Origin: Dama dama
Taxonomy: Eukaryota > Chordata > Mammalia > Artiodactyla > Cervidae
Direction of reading: 5' to 3'
DNA: 64,000 nt
Assembly (NCBI RefSeq): GCF_033118175.1
Contig: NC_083697.1
Span: 21,860,001-21,924,000, forward strand
The position numbers were made by a program, and so were the translations under genes. The notes under the pieces were generated by a model. The model did not search any database, had not been told where the DNA came from, and was given only the letters and a program-made list of their open reading frames with translations. The stretch's first letter is position 1. Every line of letters starts with the position of its first letter. Below, piece after piece: positions 40,101-55,800 of this stretch.

Positions 40101-43100
40101 ACCTCTCTGTGTCTCAGTTCACCATGAGGGAAAGAGGGATAAAAATCCCTCACAGGGCTATTGTGAAGATTAAATAAAATAACATAGGTAAAGTGTTGGC
40201 TACATAGTTCTGTGTCCAACAGATGGTAGCTATCCCCATTATTATGAAAGGGGATATGCCGCCAGTTCTATAAATAGCAGAGCAAATATAAATAACATTG
40301 AGAAGTTCCTGGCTATCCATCTAAATGCAGCAGTATTTTAGTGTGCTTTATATATACCTAGTTAAGCCTGCCTAGAGTTACTGTGATTTTTCTCACTTTA
40401 TGGATGAGGAAGCTGAGGTCCAGGAAGTCAGTAGTTACTGGACTTTCCAAGTTCATGCTACTCCTGGAACAGCTGACAACAACAAAATACTGTTGGGTTG
40501 TTTAGTTGCACACTTACTAAGTAAGTGGGATGAAATACTGATGCCTGTTCCAGGCAGTACATAGAAGTAAATGGTGCATGTCTCATTATTCTGTTTCTCC
40601 AGTTGCTATTAAGATTTTCCTGACTATAACAGCAGTATTTGTTCTTTATGGTTTCAAATATGTATTTGGAAAATAAAAAAAGAGTATAATGAAGAATACA
40701 AAAATTATCCACCACCAGTTGACATTATGTTTTTATCTTGTGTGTATATGTACATCTGTGTTTATCTTCCACATATATGCACATGTGAAGACACAATATA
40801 TATAGAGAACTTTACTGTGTTTTTCATTATTAATCCTTTTCACTTGAAATTATATTGTAAACACTTTGCAATTTCATTTTATATATATGAAGATGTAGAT
40901 TTAATGGCCACATAGTAATCATACAACTTATAAATTGTTTTGTACAGTTTCTTGCTAGTTTTATGCATAAGAGTGGTAAATGGATTCTTTCTGGGTAGCA
41001 GCTCTTTCTAAAATTTTTTTTCCTTTTGTCTGGTAATTATCTTTTCAAAATTTCATCCAGAGGCTAATTTCAACTTAGATAGATTTCAATAACAAAGCAT
41101 GCATACTAGTTCTTTAATATACTGTTTTATGTAAATAATTATAACAAAATTCAGTCAACTAGACAGCTTGTGATAGCCTGAAATTTCTAGAGAAAGAAAC
41201 ATTTTTTTCTTTGGTGACACAAATACTGTGTTCCATCAATCCTTTAAGCAAATTATCTTTCTGTGTAAAATTACAGTTCATATCTATTTTATTAAACTTG
41301 TGTATCTCTTAATAGTAAAACAGCTGAAAGGTATAAGAATACTATTTTTTACTAATGACATACAAATTATATTTGGAGATCTAAAAATTTCAAGTAGGAT
41401 GCACTACTTGGAATTTGGGGTAAGGAAAAAAAGTTTAATCTCTGCCACAAACACTGACATGATCCACTGTAAAATGGATTGGTTATCCATTTGTGACAAT
41501 GTTCTCAACAAATTACTTATTCAAGGAAATTTCAATTATTGTATTAGTAATAATTACAGAGCCCCATCTAAATCTCAGCAAGAAGCCTAGAGAATCTCCC
41601 TGAAAAGAAAGATATAGGATTAATATGTAATACATAATAAGCAGGAATTGGGGGAAAAATGCAATGTGACTGTCGTGATGAAGGATTATCACGGGCAGGG
41701 GTTTTGGTGACTGGGAAGAAATAACTGCAAAAGAGAGTGGGATAGTGAAGATCTGTTGTCTAGTCTGCCTAGGGAAGCTGGTACATGTATGCCAGAGCAT
41801 TTGACAGATCTGCTCTTACAGAAAAGAGTGTATGTGGAGAAATCTGTTGGCTGTTTACCACACTGTTCCCTTTTCCTCGCGGTACACAGCTGGACTATAT
41901 TTATCAGCCTCCCTTGCAGTTAGGTGGCAACATATGATTGACACTGGGGCATAAAGTGTGGGCAGAAATAATAGATGCACTTCTAGGTCTGGTCCCTCCG
42001 TTATCTTCCTCTGTCTTCTGATCAGATGCAAAAGATCCAGCACAGAAGTCTAATATTAGTTTGTAGAGAGAGAGAGGAAGTGGAGCCATAAGAAGGAAAA
42101 AGACAGGAATTCTAAGTCATTATCTGGGAGTGAGCTACCTAGGAGAGGCGGCAGGTCAGGAACACCTCCATTGGACTGTTACATGAACAAGAAATTTTTA
42201 TTGCATTGAACTACTACTGATAGCCAATATATGGAATAATTAGGCTCCACTGGTTAATGCAATATACAAAGCTGTCACAGCTTGATTGACATCTTTAAAA
42301 TAATTGACGTAACTCAGCTCTCCCTTTACCCTAATTAAGTAAACTTTTTTCCTGGAAGAGATACCTAATTAGCTGAAGTGAATATTCTAGTTCATGTTAG
42401 CCAGTATATTTTTATTTGTGTAAATTAACAAATTAGCATTCTTATATGTATGGTTCATGTGAATAAGTCTTTCAAGACTTGGTTGACCAGTGCTGAATTA
42501 AACAAACTGAGCTTATGAATCTGCAAAACCGAATCCATAATGAATGATTATGTATTTCTTTTCTTTTTCTTTTCTTTCTCTCTCTCTCATTAAATTAGAA
42601 AAATATATGCACATCACTATTTTGATACGAAATATTTAAATATAACTACCATAAAATTTTAGGAATATTTATATGATAGAATTTGGTTATCTAAATACAT
42701 CCATAATACATAATCTGAAAGAGTTGTGAAAACAGTCATCACAAAGTCTATTCTACTTCCTATGCGCTAAAACTATCTTTTAGACCCTATATGCTCATGA
42801 ATCCCTATTTTTAAATATGTTTTAGCAAGATTGGTTGTCTGATATTGTATGCTAATCTATAAGTCTTCTAAATGTTGGAAAGCAGCAGATTAAAAACAAA
42901 AAGGTGGTATACTACTAATGTAGATGCATTGACAATAGACAGTATAGTAACTGATGCTAAAGATAGAGGCATTCACTACACATAGGGAACCTCTAGAAGC
43001 ACAGCAGTCTTCAGGCAAATAAGCCTTGATTAAGAAAGGACTTGCTGAATTCTTAGTACATGGTAAGATGTCCACAGCACCTTGAGGGAATAGGGTGAGC

Positions 43101-46100
43101 AAGAGACAGGGAGTATGATGTGCAGTGTGTGTCTTCAAAGAGCTTATAATTTACATAAAAAGACAAGACAGAGAATATGAGCCTTAATAATGATGTTGCT
43201 TAAACTCTAAGGAATAATACTAAGGATTGATGAAACTAATAGCATAAAATATGCTCTCAACAATAAGAGATTATTCAAGGTAGGTTAGAATTGCCAGAGA
43301 AGGTCCTGAGATGGAGAGCCTCTTCTTTGTTACAAAGTACATGTCTAATTGTTTTCATGTTTAAAATATTGTGCATAACACAAGTGTGAATAAAAGACCT
43401 GAGGGGAAGCCCCACTATTGCCTGGGAAATTTCTAGCTGATGAATCACCAAAGAAACCAAGAAGAAGGAGGTGGGGCTGGTAACCTGAGCTGAATGCCCA
43501 TTCAGTACCCTCAGGACGTGTTGTCATCTGCGCTCTGAGCTGGGAGTTGAAGATGTCCCTAAACAGGAAACAGGAACTTACTGCATAGCCTAAAAATGGA
43601 GCAGGCACTTTGAAGTCGGGAGAGATGTCTAATTTGCTTCTGGCTAAATGACCAGTCATGATTCTGAAGTTGCAGATAAAGATAGATTTGTCATCAAAGC
43701 TCTGTGGACAGGAGAGCCACTTCATTCATTCCTTCAATTAACAATTACTAGGTATCTGCTGGTGATATGGAACAACCACACAACGACAAAAAATAAGCTC
43801 CATTTCTCAAGAAATATTCTACAGGGAGGGGAGGGACAGATAAAAGTCGGTAGTTACAGCAAAAGAAATGTCTCAAATCTAATGACAGAGGGATAGAGGC
43901 TGCCCAGAGAGCCCTTTGCACTCTCACTTTCATACAAACATTTTCTGTCCATGGCACTGTTTGAGTCTATACTCAGTCAATCCTATTATCAACGTAAACT
44001 CTACCTTTAGTCCCCCTAACCCTCAGACAGATGTCCCTTTCTTTACAAACTTTCCTCAACTTCCAGATCTCCACTTGTATTTCTGCTGGGAGCCCCTTTG
44101 GCTCTTACCACACCAGGCCCTTATGACATGGTGTTGTATTTGCCTGCTGACTCGTCCACACCCTCCCTAGACAGTAAGTGCTACAAAGTAAGAATTGTGG
44201 GGATTTTCCCCTCAGCATTATCTCTATACCGACCCCTGTGTCTGGCCCGTTAGTTAAGTGAAGTGAAGTCGCTCAGTCGTGTCCGACTCTTTGCGACCCC
44301 ATGGACTGTAGCCTACCAGGATCCTCAGTCCATGGGATTTTCCAGGCAAGAATACTGGAGTGGGTTGCCATTTCCTTCGCCATTGAAAGAATTAATTAAT
44401 ATTTTAATTAATTAAGGACTAAGTTCATTATTAAAATATTGTGTCTAATAAGGACATAATACATATAAGAAAAATGTTTATTATTAACTCCTGAAATCTA
44501 TTTTGTGGACCACTGGAATAAACTTTAGTTACCTGGAAGTTTTACTTTCATGAAAACCTCAGTTTATGAAAATTCTGGATAGATTGTATTCGTGAAAATA
44601 AATTATCCATGCTTTTAAATTTGTAAACATCAAATCAAGAAGATTCCCAGATGTTCCTCCAATCTTCAGTTAACCAGTGGAGACCAATGGGGAAAATATG
44701 TAGTAATATTTCAACCAAATCCACTGAAAATTTCCCAAGGGAATCCTAGCCTCATTATGTTGTTTATAGGTGCTATTAAACATTTTTTTTTTTTACTGTA
44801 TTTTTTTCTGTCTCTATTTTCCTTTGGCTTAAGTAAGAAAAAGGTCAGAAAAGATCTTGGTATGCAAACAATATTATCCTATATAAAATACTGATCTGGG
44901 TATTCTAGAAGAATTCAGGAGAAATTGCTGACTACATCAATTAAAATTAGTATAAATGACCGAGGGAAAGTTTTTGTTGTAAAGGCAACAGTAAAGGGTC
45001 TTACCTTGACAATAGCGAAGCTGGTAGAGTTTATAGTACAAACTAAAAATTACAAAATAGGGCTTCCCTGGTGGCTCAGTGGTAAAGCATCTGCCTGCCA
45101 ATGCAGGAGACACAGGTTGGATCTGTGACCCGGGGAAAATCCCACGTGCCATGGAATAACTAAGCCTGTGGGCCGCAACCATCGAGCCTGTGCTCTAGAG
45201 CTGGAGAGCCAGAACTACCGAAGCCCGCGAGCCCTAGAGCCCCTGCTTTGCGATAGGAGAAGCCGCCCCAGTGGGAAGCCCGCACTGCAACCAGAGAGCA
45301 ATCCTGCTGAACAAAGCTGGAGAAAAGCCTGATCACAATGGAGACCCCGCACAGCCAAACATACACAAATAAATGCAATTATTTTTAAAATCACGAATGA
45401 TTTGTAATAAAAATTAAAAAAGAAACAAAGCTGAAAAAACCTTATTGGAGCCACATAGAAATTTATACCCAAATGTTTATAGGAATATTATTCATAATAG
45501 CCACAAGACAGAAACAATCCATATGTTCATCAACTGATGAACAGATAAACAGAAGGTGGTATATCAATATGATATGACTATAACTTGGCAATAAAAAGGA
45601 ATGAAGTACTGATACATGCTTTGACATAGATGAACTTGAAAACAAGCTAGGTGAAAGGAGCCACTCACAAAATGCTATAGATATCATTCCATTTATATGA
45701 AATGTCCAAAATAACCAAATCTATGAAGACAAAAAATAGGTTAGTTGTTGCTTAAGGCTGGGAGTATAGGAGAAGAAAGGAGTTGATAGCTAAAGGGTGT
45801 GGAATTTCTTTTTTGAGGTGACTGAAATGCTGTAGAATAGACTGTGGTGATGGTTACACATATCTGTGAATGTAATAAAAACTGGATTGCACACTTTAAA
45901 TGGGGGAATTTTATACTATGAGAATTGTATCTCAATAAAGCTTTTTTCTTTAATCTACTGGGAATAGGGTAAAAATTTACTTGCCAGAGGTAATGAATTA
46001 CTATTTTAGAATATTTTGCATGAGCAAACAGGCATATGTAAATGGAGGGTAGATGATCTGCTTTTATTCTTGAGAAGCAATGGGTGAAAGTCCATGCCAA

Positions 46101-49100
46101 ATGCTATTTGGAAACCAAGTCCTCATGGGATGGGATGAAGAAGAGTCTCATTTTGTTTTAGATAAGAAGCGACTTTTGAAGCACAAAACAAGCACAATAG
46201 CAGAAGTATAGAAAGCAGGATTCTTCCTGGATGGTTGCTAAAACTTGCCTTTTTTATTATTTTTTCAGCGATCTGTAGTAAAAAACATGTGATAAGGTCT
46301 CCTTGTTTTCATATAACTCTAAAATTTTTCAAGAAAAGAAAATACAAATGAATGGATATAGAATACAAAAATATATTTCTAGTTGACTTAAGTGGATAGA
46401 ACAGTCACAGCTGAATTTTAACACAGGCAAGGGCCAAGGTGTTCACTTAGGGAGATGGATGGATGGATGGATGGATGGATGGGTAGATGAATGGGTATAG
46501 ACATAGATAGTCCCTTGAGCTGCTGGTGACAACTTACAGCTTAGAAAAAATAATTTAGTGTCATTAAAAATTCTAGTGTCATGCTGATTTGAGAAAAACA
46601 TTAGGTCTGATTTAATGGCAGTATTTTAAAAGTCAGGCTTGTCACATAACATTTTAAGAAATTCAGTGACATTTGATATTTTAAAAAAGAAAGGAAGAGA
46701 AAAGGGAAAAAGGAAGGAAAAAAAGAGGGAAGAGGGGAACGGAAAGAAGAAAACTGATATATTGATCTTCTAATGGTTGGGTGTATGACCCTTCTCTTTG
46801 AATGTAGGCATTTATTATTGTGTTGGTTATGGTAAATCATTACAAAGAATTTCTTAAGGCAAAAAATTCTCATTATTATAGATGAGGATTTGGGCTCATC
46901 GGTTAATTATTTAAGAGATTTCTTTTAGCTGAAATTTAACTCATAAGTTCCAGTTTTACTGTTGTTTCTTTACACATACTTATCTAATGTAGTACATTAA
47001 TTCAAGGAAGAAATAAATCAATTGACAATATTTACCTCCTGTTTCTGACCTATTGTATAATGTAATCCTTTGTTCATCATCTTCAATCCATTTAACTGGA
47101 ATATTCCACGTGTAACTAGTTTTTTAAAAAGAAAAATTTAACTTTTATTACTTAAACAAAAAAACATTTCCAAAGTAAAAATAGACAAGCATAAAAGGCA
47201 ATAGACAAGCATATTTTCTTCATAAGTGATTGTCCAGTGTATAGTATACAATTAACACAGTTAATACATTATACTCTTTTTATGGTAAGGATAAGCTATG
47301 TAATTGCTTTCAATTTATATAAATCTTTAAAATTTGGAAATCTGTTTCATAAAATTAGCTAAGGTGAAGATTATTTCAATAAAATGCCTTCAGACTTTGG
47401 AACAGAGGTATTGCATAAATATAATAATTATACATATTATATAAGAAAACTGAGCATTCACATACATACTCGTATGCACTCTAATATGCTATAGTTCCTG
47501 TCAAGGAACATAATGCATTGTTAGAATTCAGAAGTAAAGAATTAAAATGCTGTGAAGGAAATAAAACATTTTAGAAATTACATTGAAATGACACCACCAC
47601 CATCATCCCTTAAAATGTCTCATGCTCTTTAAATATCTCCTATTTAGAATCATGTGAACCAGTGTGCTGCAAAGAAAATCACTGGGCAAGCACGTTTCAG
47701 GGATTTTTAGTGTTTTCTTTAGCTCCTTAGTATTTTCTTGTGGAGCCACGGGAGGAGATGAGCTTTGTATTTTGATACAATATGTATGCCAGATATTTAC
47801 TCTTGAAATCTCTTAAAAGAGATCTTAAGTGTCTTTTTGGTTGTTCTCATTATCATACCTTACCAGTCAGAAAATACAGGTGATCTAGAGAAAAGATGAA
47901 TCTGAGTTTGGGTTTAGGTTTTACCTCAAAGTGGACCAATGATCTGTGATCATTCAAGTCCCTAACAGAGAATGGGGGAATGATATTTCTCCTTTTCAAG
48001 ATCTAGTGAAATCTATATAATTCAGAGAGATGTGTGTTTGTCATCTGCATGAAAGAAGTAATCCTTTGGTTTATGATTAGTGAAATGTTTTATAGATTGA
48101 GCTTTTACTAGCTTTCTTGAAGGATTTTTTTGCATTTGAATATTTTCGGCTGTAAGTTTCACAGAGCCAATACATAAACTGTCTCTTGGATCTTATGGGA
48201 GACATTGTCAGTGGTCCAGCCTCATCCCCTTGAATTCGTCATGTTTGTACTTCCAGTTGTAGATTCCAATGTGCTTTCCCTGCCAACAGCCAGCACCAGG
48301 TCTGTCCGTCAGAGGACTGCTCTCTGGCTGCCTGATCAAGGAAAGCCAGAAGTTCCTGAAAATGTACATCCTTGGGTGCAGTCTTTAGCCAATGATGGCC
48401 GAGCATGAGAATGTTCTTTGCCCCATCTGGCAGGACCACGTTGAGGCAGTCTCTAGAACTTCCTTACAGGGTAGTTACCCTGGACAGCACCCTCCTGTTG
48501 TATTTTGCTGTTTGATATTCCTCTGCCAACCCCCCACTAGCCTTTCCTAGATTTCCTTATGAGTCACTCTCACTTGAATGATCAGAGTCTGATTTTAGTG
48601 AGCCTAAGAATGATACCTTATAACTTCTCAACAGATAGACAAAGAAACGTTTTTTTAAAGTCATATCCTACCTACAGATTTCACCCTTTCACTGCTCTGC
48701 TGATGTGGCTTTGCTATGTAGACTAACATTTCAATCTCCTCACCTTTCTCCCATGCCAACCCAACTGAAACAACAGATTCTGCAGTGTCTGGATACCCTA
48801 TGTATACAGTTAGGATTTCACACTTCACTATCCCCTCTAAGACATGGTGTCTGGGACTAGGCTGTCCCTGAGAGTAAGCATAAGACATATTTCTAAGGTC
48901 ATGTAAAAAAAATATTACTCTGATGTCTCTAAGAGCATCATAAGACAAAAAAAGTTAGAGGGTTAAGGCTATGTAATTTTATAGTTTTGGAACCACTTGC
49001 AGGATCTATTATAATCTGAGTAAAACAATAGATTTGAGAGTATAAAATATCAAGAAATAGAAATTACATAAATCAAATGATAGTGTTTCTTATATGTTAT

Positions 49101-49778
49101 CTAAAATTCAAGAGTATATTTTTATTTTTTATTTTTGAGGTTGTACTTAGATTTTTGTTTTCTTTTTTTTTTTTTTTTAATTTTTTTTTTTATTATTATT
49201 ATTATTTTTTTCCAGTGGGTTTTGTCATACATTGATATGAATCAGCCATGGATTTACATGTATTCCCAATCCCGATCCCCCCTCCCACCTCCCGCTCCAC
49301 CTGATTCCTCTGGGTCTTCCCAGTGCACCAGGCCGGAGCACTTGTCTCGTGCATCCCTCCTGGGCTGGTGATCTGTTTCACCATAGATAGTATACATGCT
49401 GTTCTTTTGAAATATCCCACCCTCACATTCTCCCACAAAGTTCAAAAGTCTGTTCTGTATTTCTGTGTCTCTTTTTCTGTTCTGCATATAGGGTTATCAA
49501 GAGTATATTTTTAAAGGTATAATTCACTTTTTAAATATCTGACAGGGAATATATATGTGTGTGTGTATGTGCTTAATTGCTCAGTCGTGTCTAACTCTTA
49601 GCAACCCCATGGACTGTAGCCTGCCAGGTTCCTCTGTCCATGGGGATTCTCCAGGCAAGAATACTGGAGTGGGTTGCCATGCCCTCCTCCAGGGGATCTT
49701 CCCAACCCAGGGATCTAACTGAGGTATCCCACATTGCAGGCAGATTCTTTACCGTCTGGGCCACCAGGGAAGCCCATA

Positions 49779-49809
<31 letters not shown>

Positions 49810-52800
49810 AATTATACCCAACACAACATCATAAAGCAATTTTCCTCCAATTAAAAAATAAGTTAAAAAAAAGAAATATGTAAAACAATATAACAGTTTC
49901 TGGCAGTATAAATATGGCCAATCTAATTTTCAAAATAAGGAAACTAATTTTGCCCCACTATACCTGCTAGCATTCTTCCACCTGTTCACATTGACTAGAC
50001 CGCCAAAGACATGTAAACCTGTCCCACAGAGAACTCTTTCTGATGGAGACGTGAAACTCACCCATTTCTAATGGATGGGTTGAAGCCATAGCATTAGAAC
50101 AATAACTTACATACTTCTGAGCCATTTAGGTTATAAAAAGTTTCTGATCAGCAAGAATTCCCTAATGTTGGATTTAAGCAGTGAGAAAAGGGAAGAGGTC
50201 ATTTAGTTTATAGTATGAATTAATGTTGTCTACCAGACAGGAATATATCTGAACAGAGAGCAAGTGAATACTAGGATTGGAGGGGAAAAAAAGATTCCTT
50301 TCTGGGGGTATTAGGCATAAATTATGATCTAGCTTTTAAATCAAATTGAAAAATAAGGAATGACAGCTTTTTATATGATGTCTTTTTTCTCTCTTATTTG
50401 TTCAGGAACCACTACAGATTTCAAAGAAATGTTCTTAGGAGTATAGCCTGTGTTTTCTAGGTTTATTTTCCTATGTATATATAATTTGTAACTTTTTTTA
50501 GAAAGGGAACAAATAGATTGATTTTATGATAAATGATTACTAAAAATCATGCATCTATTAATCTAAAAATTTTTTTCTAAGTATCTGAAGGTTCAGACTA
50601 AAAAATTTAAAGAAAAGTATAAATGTTAGTATAGTTCTGTGTTCTAAATCTTCATGGGGCTTCCCTTGTGGCTCAGGCAGTAAAGAATCTGCCTGCAGTG
50701 TGGGAGACTTTAGTTCAATCCCTGGGTGGGGAAGATCCCCTGGAAGAGGGCATGGCAACCCACTCTAGTATTCTTGCCTGGAGAATCCCATGGACAGAGG
50801 AGCCTGAATGCAATTTAAAGATTTATTATAACTTTTAAAAGTGATTTTAGACTGGCTGATATGCTTAGTTCCATTGGCAATAAAGTTTTTTTTTGTTTGG
50901 AGAGGGATCCATAATGCAGGAGTAGTTTTAAAAAATCCAATTCCACAGGTTTAAAAACACCACTGGCTGTCTTTGACTTAACAAATCAGTGGATGTGAAT
51001 GAGAGAAGGGAATAACTACCATGAAAGTTTCCCAATGAAAGTTTGTTTCTCAAGAAAGAAATATACTTAAAAAATTTTTTATGTTCAAAGACTATTAAAT
51101 AGCAGTATTAAAGATAGCCAATCTGATCTGCTAGAACATAAACAGTAACTGTAAAAAAAACAATTTATAGTTATTAGAATGATCACATAAATTATGTAGG
51201 TTTATGTAATTGAACTGTTACCTGATAACAGCTCAGACCTAAGTATCAAATGAGTCACATATTATGAAGAGGAAAGGATGAACAAAAAAGTCTTCTCCAG
51301 CATAATCTTTCCTCTCCAAAATAAAGGATATACAGACACTCCCTGACTGACTTCATTGGGCCTAAAAACTCAAATTTCCCTTTATTTTGGTGTGAACTAT
51401 TAATTTTCAGAACCTGCATTCTGCAAGATATCCAGTTTCTCTGAATTTCATTTACTGTGGGAGAGCTGAGTGTCTGAGGTTTTCGGGGTAGGGAGACTGG
51501 TAACAGGTTTCAACAAGGTGACCACCACTGGCTTCTCTGGTTTAAGTGCCAACCAGTTTATTGGAAGTAGCTTATTAATTCTGAGTGTTCTTCATCCTCC
51601 ATGCCTTGGACAGAAAGTTTTTGGCAATTTGAATTTTTTGGAAATACCTAAGGTGCTGTTAATGTAAGTTAATTCTCAAAGTCCTGAATTGGAAGCCAAG
51701 AAACAGATTCTGTTCCCTACTGCATGGAATATGTATCATAACGTGGGTCTATAAAGCTTTTTCAGTTCTCTAGAAATATGGCTATGACCCCTATAAACAA
51801 GATGAAAACAGTGTTTTAAAAGGAGATTGTTCCTTGCAAATTCATCCGATTCGATTCCCTGTACACTGCTTATTCTTTAATTGGAAATTTTAGCTCAAGT
51901 CAATCTTTGGAACATCTGCCACATGCCCCCAGCCCTAGCCACTCTCCTGGTGCAGGCCCCAGCAACTCCATCATCTCTCACAGGGGCCACCCGCTATGAT
52001 ATCATCCACACAGGTCTCCCTGAATCCACACTGGCCCCACGTGATCTGTTGTCCATAGTACACTAGAGGGGAACTTTGAAAAATGTAAACGTGATCCTGC
52101 CTGTCCTCGCCTTAACTTCCTTGAATTTGCACACTCTTGTTCAGAATCTTTAACATGGTCTGCATGCCTGGCCCCCGCCTTCCTCTCCAGCTTTATTCCC
52201 CAGCCCCCCAACTCTTCCCAGAGCCTCTTTGTCACCCGGTTCTTGGAGCCAGACTGCCTGCAGTCACTTACACTCTGTGCAACCTTGAATAAGCTGTTTA
52301 ATCATGTTCTGCCTAAATTTCTCCGTCTGTTATAATAAAATACTCTACAGTACTTAAAACTGTGCCAGCTACCTAGTAAACGCCCCATCAGTATTGCACA
52401 TCGTATGTTTAATGCTCCTTTTCAACGTTAGAGCCTTCATACGTGTTTTCTATGGTGACAACCGTGACAGTCACCCTCAACACCAATTCTTACTCAGTTT
52501 AAGAATCACTTCCTCAAGACAGAACGTCTTCTGTAGCCATCTCTACTCCACCACACCTCTTGCCTCAGGCTCAGTGTATCAGTGGACACGTATGGCAGGG
52601 AGAGAATAATTACTGTGAAACTTCCAAGTGGGAGCTCATTTTGCAAGAGAGAAATGTTTTAAAATTTTAATATCCAGAGGCTTTAGCAATATTAAAATGG
52701 GCCAATCTATTGATAATTTGGTGGAACATACAACTAACTATAAAAGAACTAGTTTACAGTTACTAGCTTAAACACTTCCTGAGACACTTTCTTTATAGCC

Positions 52801-55800
52801 TGTAATTCTCCTTCCTCATATTATCCTAATTGCTATTGAATAAGTGATCTTGTGACACTTTACATATGTGACTGTAAGATAAGGTCAGCGAGACTATTTA
52901 AAATGAGAGGAAGAAGGTGAAGGGTCTTTACAATAGAAATCAGGCAGTGGAGATTAGAAGCCATCTGGAGTCTGGTGGGTACAAAATTGTCTCCACCCAA
53001 AGCAAGTGTTAAGCTAAAAGACAATTAAAATCAGCATGGATGAAGTTGGAATGGTGTCCAGGGGATGAAGTGTATGGGTCACATTTAGCCAGAATCCTGT
53101 CCAGGAGGGGGCTCAGTTGGGTAGGGGGGTCTGAGATGATATCCCCAAAGTGGCACACCTAGGTTCCTGTGGCCAGCCCCATGGCTGGGAGACCCTGCAG
53201 GTGTGGGGGCAGTTGGCACTCCATTCATGTCTACAAAAATAACTAATTATATAGCGATGGTTATAGTGTTAACTCTTGTAAAAGCTGTTGTCATGCAAGG
53301 GTGATAAGTTTGGAAACCCCTGGCTGTGTGGCACATATTTTGTCAGCTGTTACAATATTTGAGACGTTTAAGAAATCTGGCAAATTAGAGGGAATGAATG
53401 ACACATTGGATTTGTAATTTTAACTGAAATCCTTAGAATATCTTAACTCAGTAGTCATGTTTAAATGTCTAGAAAAATCTGATTGTGCTGGGGATTTTTT
53501 TGTTATTGTACTTTTATTGGAATATAATTGACTTACAATGTCAGTCTCAGGTATATGGCATAGTGATTCAGTTATACATATACATATATCATTCTTTTTC
53601 AGATTCTTTTCCCATATAGGTGATTATTGAATATTGAGTAGAGTTCCATGTGCTATACAGTAGGTTCCTGTTGGCCATCTATTTTATATACAGTGTGTGT
53701 ATGTTAATCCCAAGCTCCTAATTTATTCTCCCCCACCATGTTTCCCCTTTAGTAACCCTAAGTGTATTTTTGAAATCTGTGTCTGTTCCAAATATGATTC
53801 CACATATGAGTGATAGCATATGATATTTGTCTTTCTCTGACTTAACTTCACCTAGTATGATAATCTCTAGGTCTGTCCATGTTGCTTCAAGTGGCACTAT
53901 TTTGTTCCTTTATGGCTGAATAGTAGTGTATACACATACCACATGTTCTTTATCCATTCTTCTGTTGATGGACATTCAGATTGCTTCTATGTCTTGGCTA
54001 TTATAAATAGTGCTGCAATGAACATTGGGGTGAATGTATCTTTTTAAATTACGGCTTTCTCCAGATATATGCCCTGTAGTAGGATTGTTGGATCATCTGG
54101 TAGTTCTGTTTTTAGTTTAAGAAAACATCATACTGTTCTCCATAGTATTTGTACCAATTTACATTTCCACAAACAGTGTAACAGCGTTCCCTTTTCTCCA
54201 TTCCCTCTCCAGCAGTTATTGTTTATAGGCCTTTAGGTGCTTGTCATTCTGACCAGTGTGAGGTGATACCTCAGTGTAGTTTTGACTTGGTTTCTCTGAT
54301 ATTTAGTAATGCTGAGCATCTTTTTATGTGCTAGGAAAGTCTCATTTTGTAAAGTTAAAGGTTTGATTATTTTTGTTGTTGTTGTTTTTAAAGCTTAATG
54401 TGTTGAAAATGTCCAAGAATTGATATGTCATATTTGTGAATTTTCATTTGTTATGTCCATAAAAATGTATAGAAAAGTATCTTTTAATTAGATTTATAAA
54501 TCTGTGTCTTTAGGTGTTTATATTTGAAATTATAAATGGAATTTAATAACATTTTAAGTATTGTTGGGGGCTTCTGTGATAACTCAGTTGGTAAAGAATC
54601 TGCCTGCAATGCAGGAGACCTGGGTTCAGTCCCTGGGTTGGGAAGATCCCCCGGAGAAGGGAAAGGCTACCCACTCCAGAATTCTGGCCTGGAGAATTCC
54701 ACGAACTGGATATACTCCATGGAGTTGCAAAGAGTGGGACACAACTGAGGGACTTTCATTTTCACTTCACTAAGTAGTGTTGTTTAGAAGTTGCTTGTAA
54801 ATGAAATATACAAAATAATTTAATTGGTTTTGTCATTGTTAAAATGTTTGGGAGAATTTCATTTATGCATTGTAAATAAAAAGATCCTCAATCAAAAACT
54901 AGAAAAACTGCTATTGAAAAGCCACAGTCTTCTCCACCCTACCCACAGGCCAGCACCTCTCTCAGAAGCACCCTCTTTTAAATGTCTAATCCTGTAACTG
55001 TGAATACCTCTGTATTATTTAGGTAGTATTTATTAACTCACCCACCAAAGAGGGTGATTTAATTCACTTTCACTGCTTTCTTTTTCTTTCTCCCTTTAAC
55101 AGGTAGAGTGGGAGGTGGAATGTATTATTTGCTGATTTCTGTTAACTCACATCATGACCAGCTTCAGGCTGCTGGCATAATATCTCTGAGTTGGGATTAA
55201 AACCAGCTTCAGTCCATCTCTGTATCAGTATCCCAACACTCTTCCACCTTCTCTTCCTTTTCCACCTCCTTTCTTCTGTCAATTATCTTTTTTCTTGTTA
55301 CAGTGTTAAAACTGTTTATATGTATAATATAACCTGCCACCAGAACAAAATTTTAACATGTTATCCATTGGCTGACTATAAAAAAAACTAAAAGACAATA
55401 AATAACATATATGGAGTTATGCTGTATACCTATTGTTGGCCAAGAAGTGTGTTGGAGTTATATTTCCTTTTCTATGGTTTGATTTCATGGCTCTTGAGTC
55501 ACTTAAATAAAACTTTCCCCTAACATCTTATTTTATAAGGGTAAGATAGACTCCTTTTTGGGCTTCCCTGGTAGCTCAGTGGTAAAGTATCCACCTGCCA
55601 GTGCAGGAGACTCCTTTTCCTTATACTTTATCAGTGGCATAAAATCATTCTACCTGCTTCTTTTTTTTTTGGGGGGGGGGGTGTCACAATTTTTACATAC
55701 GGCCTTGATTTTTTTTTTCTAATTTTTCTTCTTTATAGTTGACCAAACTGATAGGCCTTCACCAACTCCTCAATTTTGCCATCCTCCCAATCATACTGTC

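Noticed and set aside
41228..41590. 120-codon plus ORF
   Set aside because: AT-rich intronic sequence, no similarity recognised, no conserved motif; chance.
45060..45130. tRNA-like sequence with A and B boxes
   Set aside because: It is the head of a CHR-type SINE; it does not form a complete tRNA and is followed by the SINE body.
48205..48439. Mirror ORFs on both strands
   Set aside because: Opposite-strand openness in a GC-richer patch; no family recognised.
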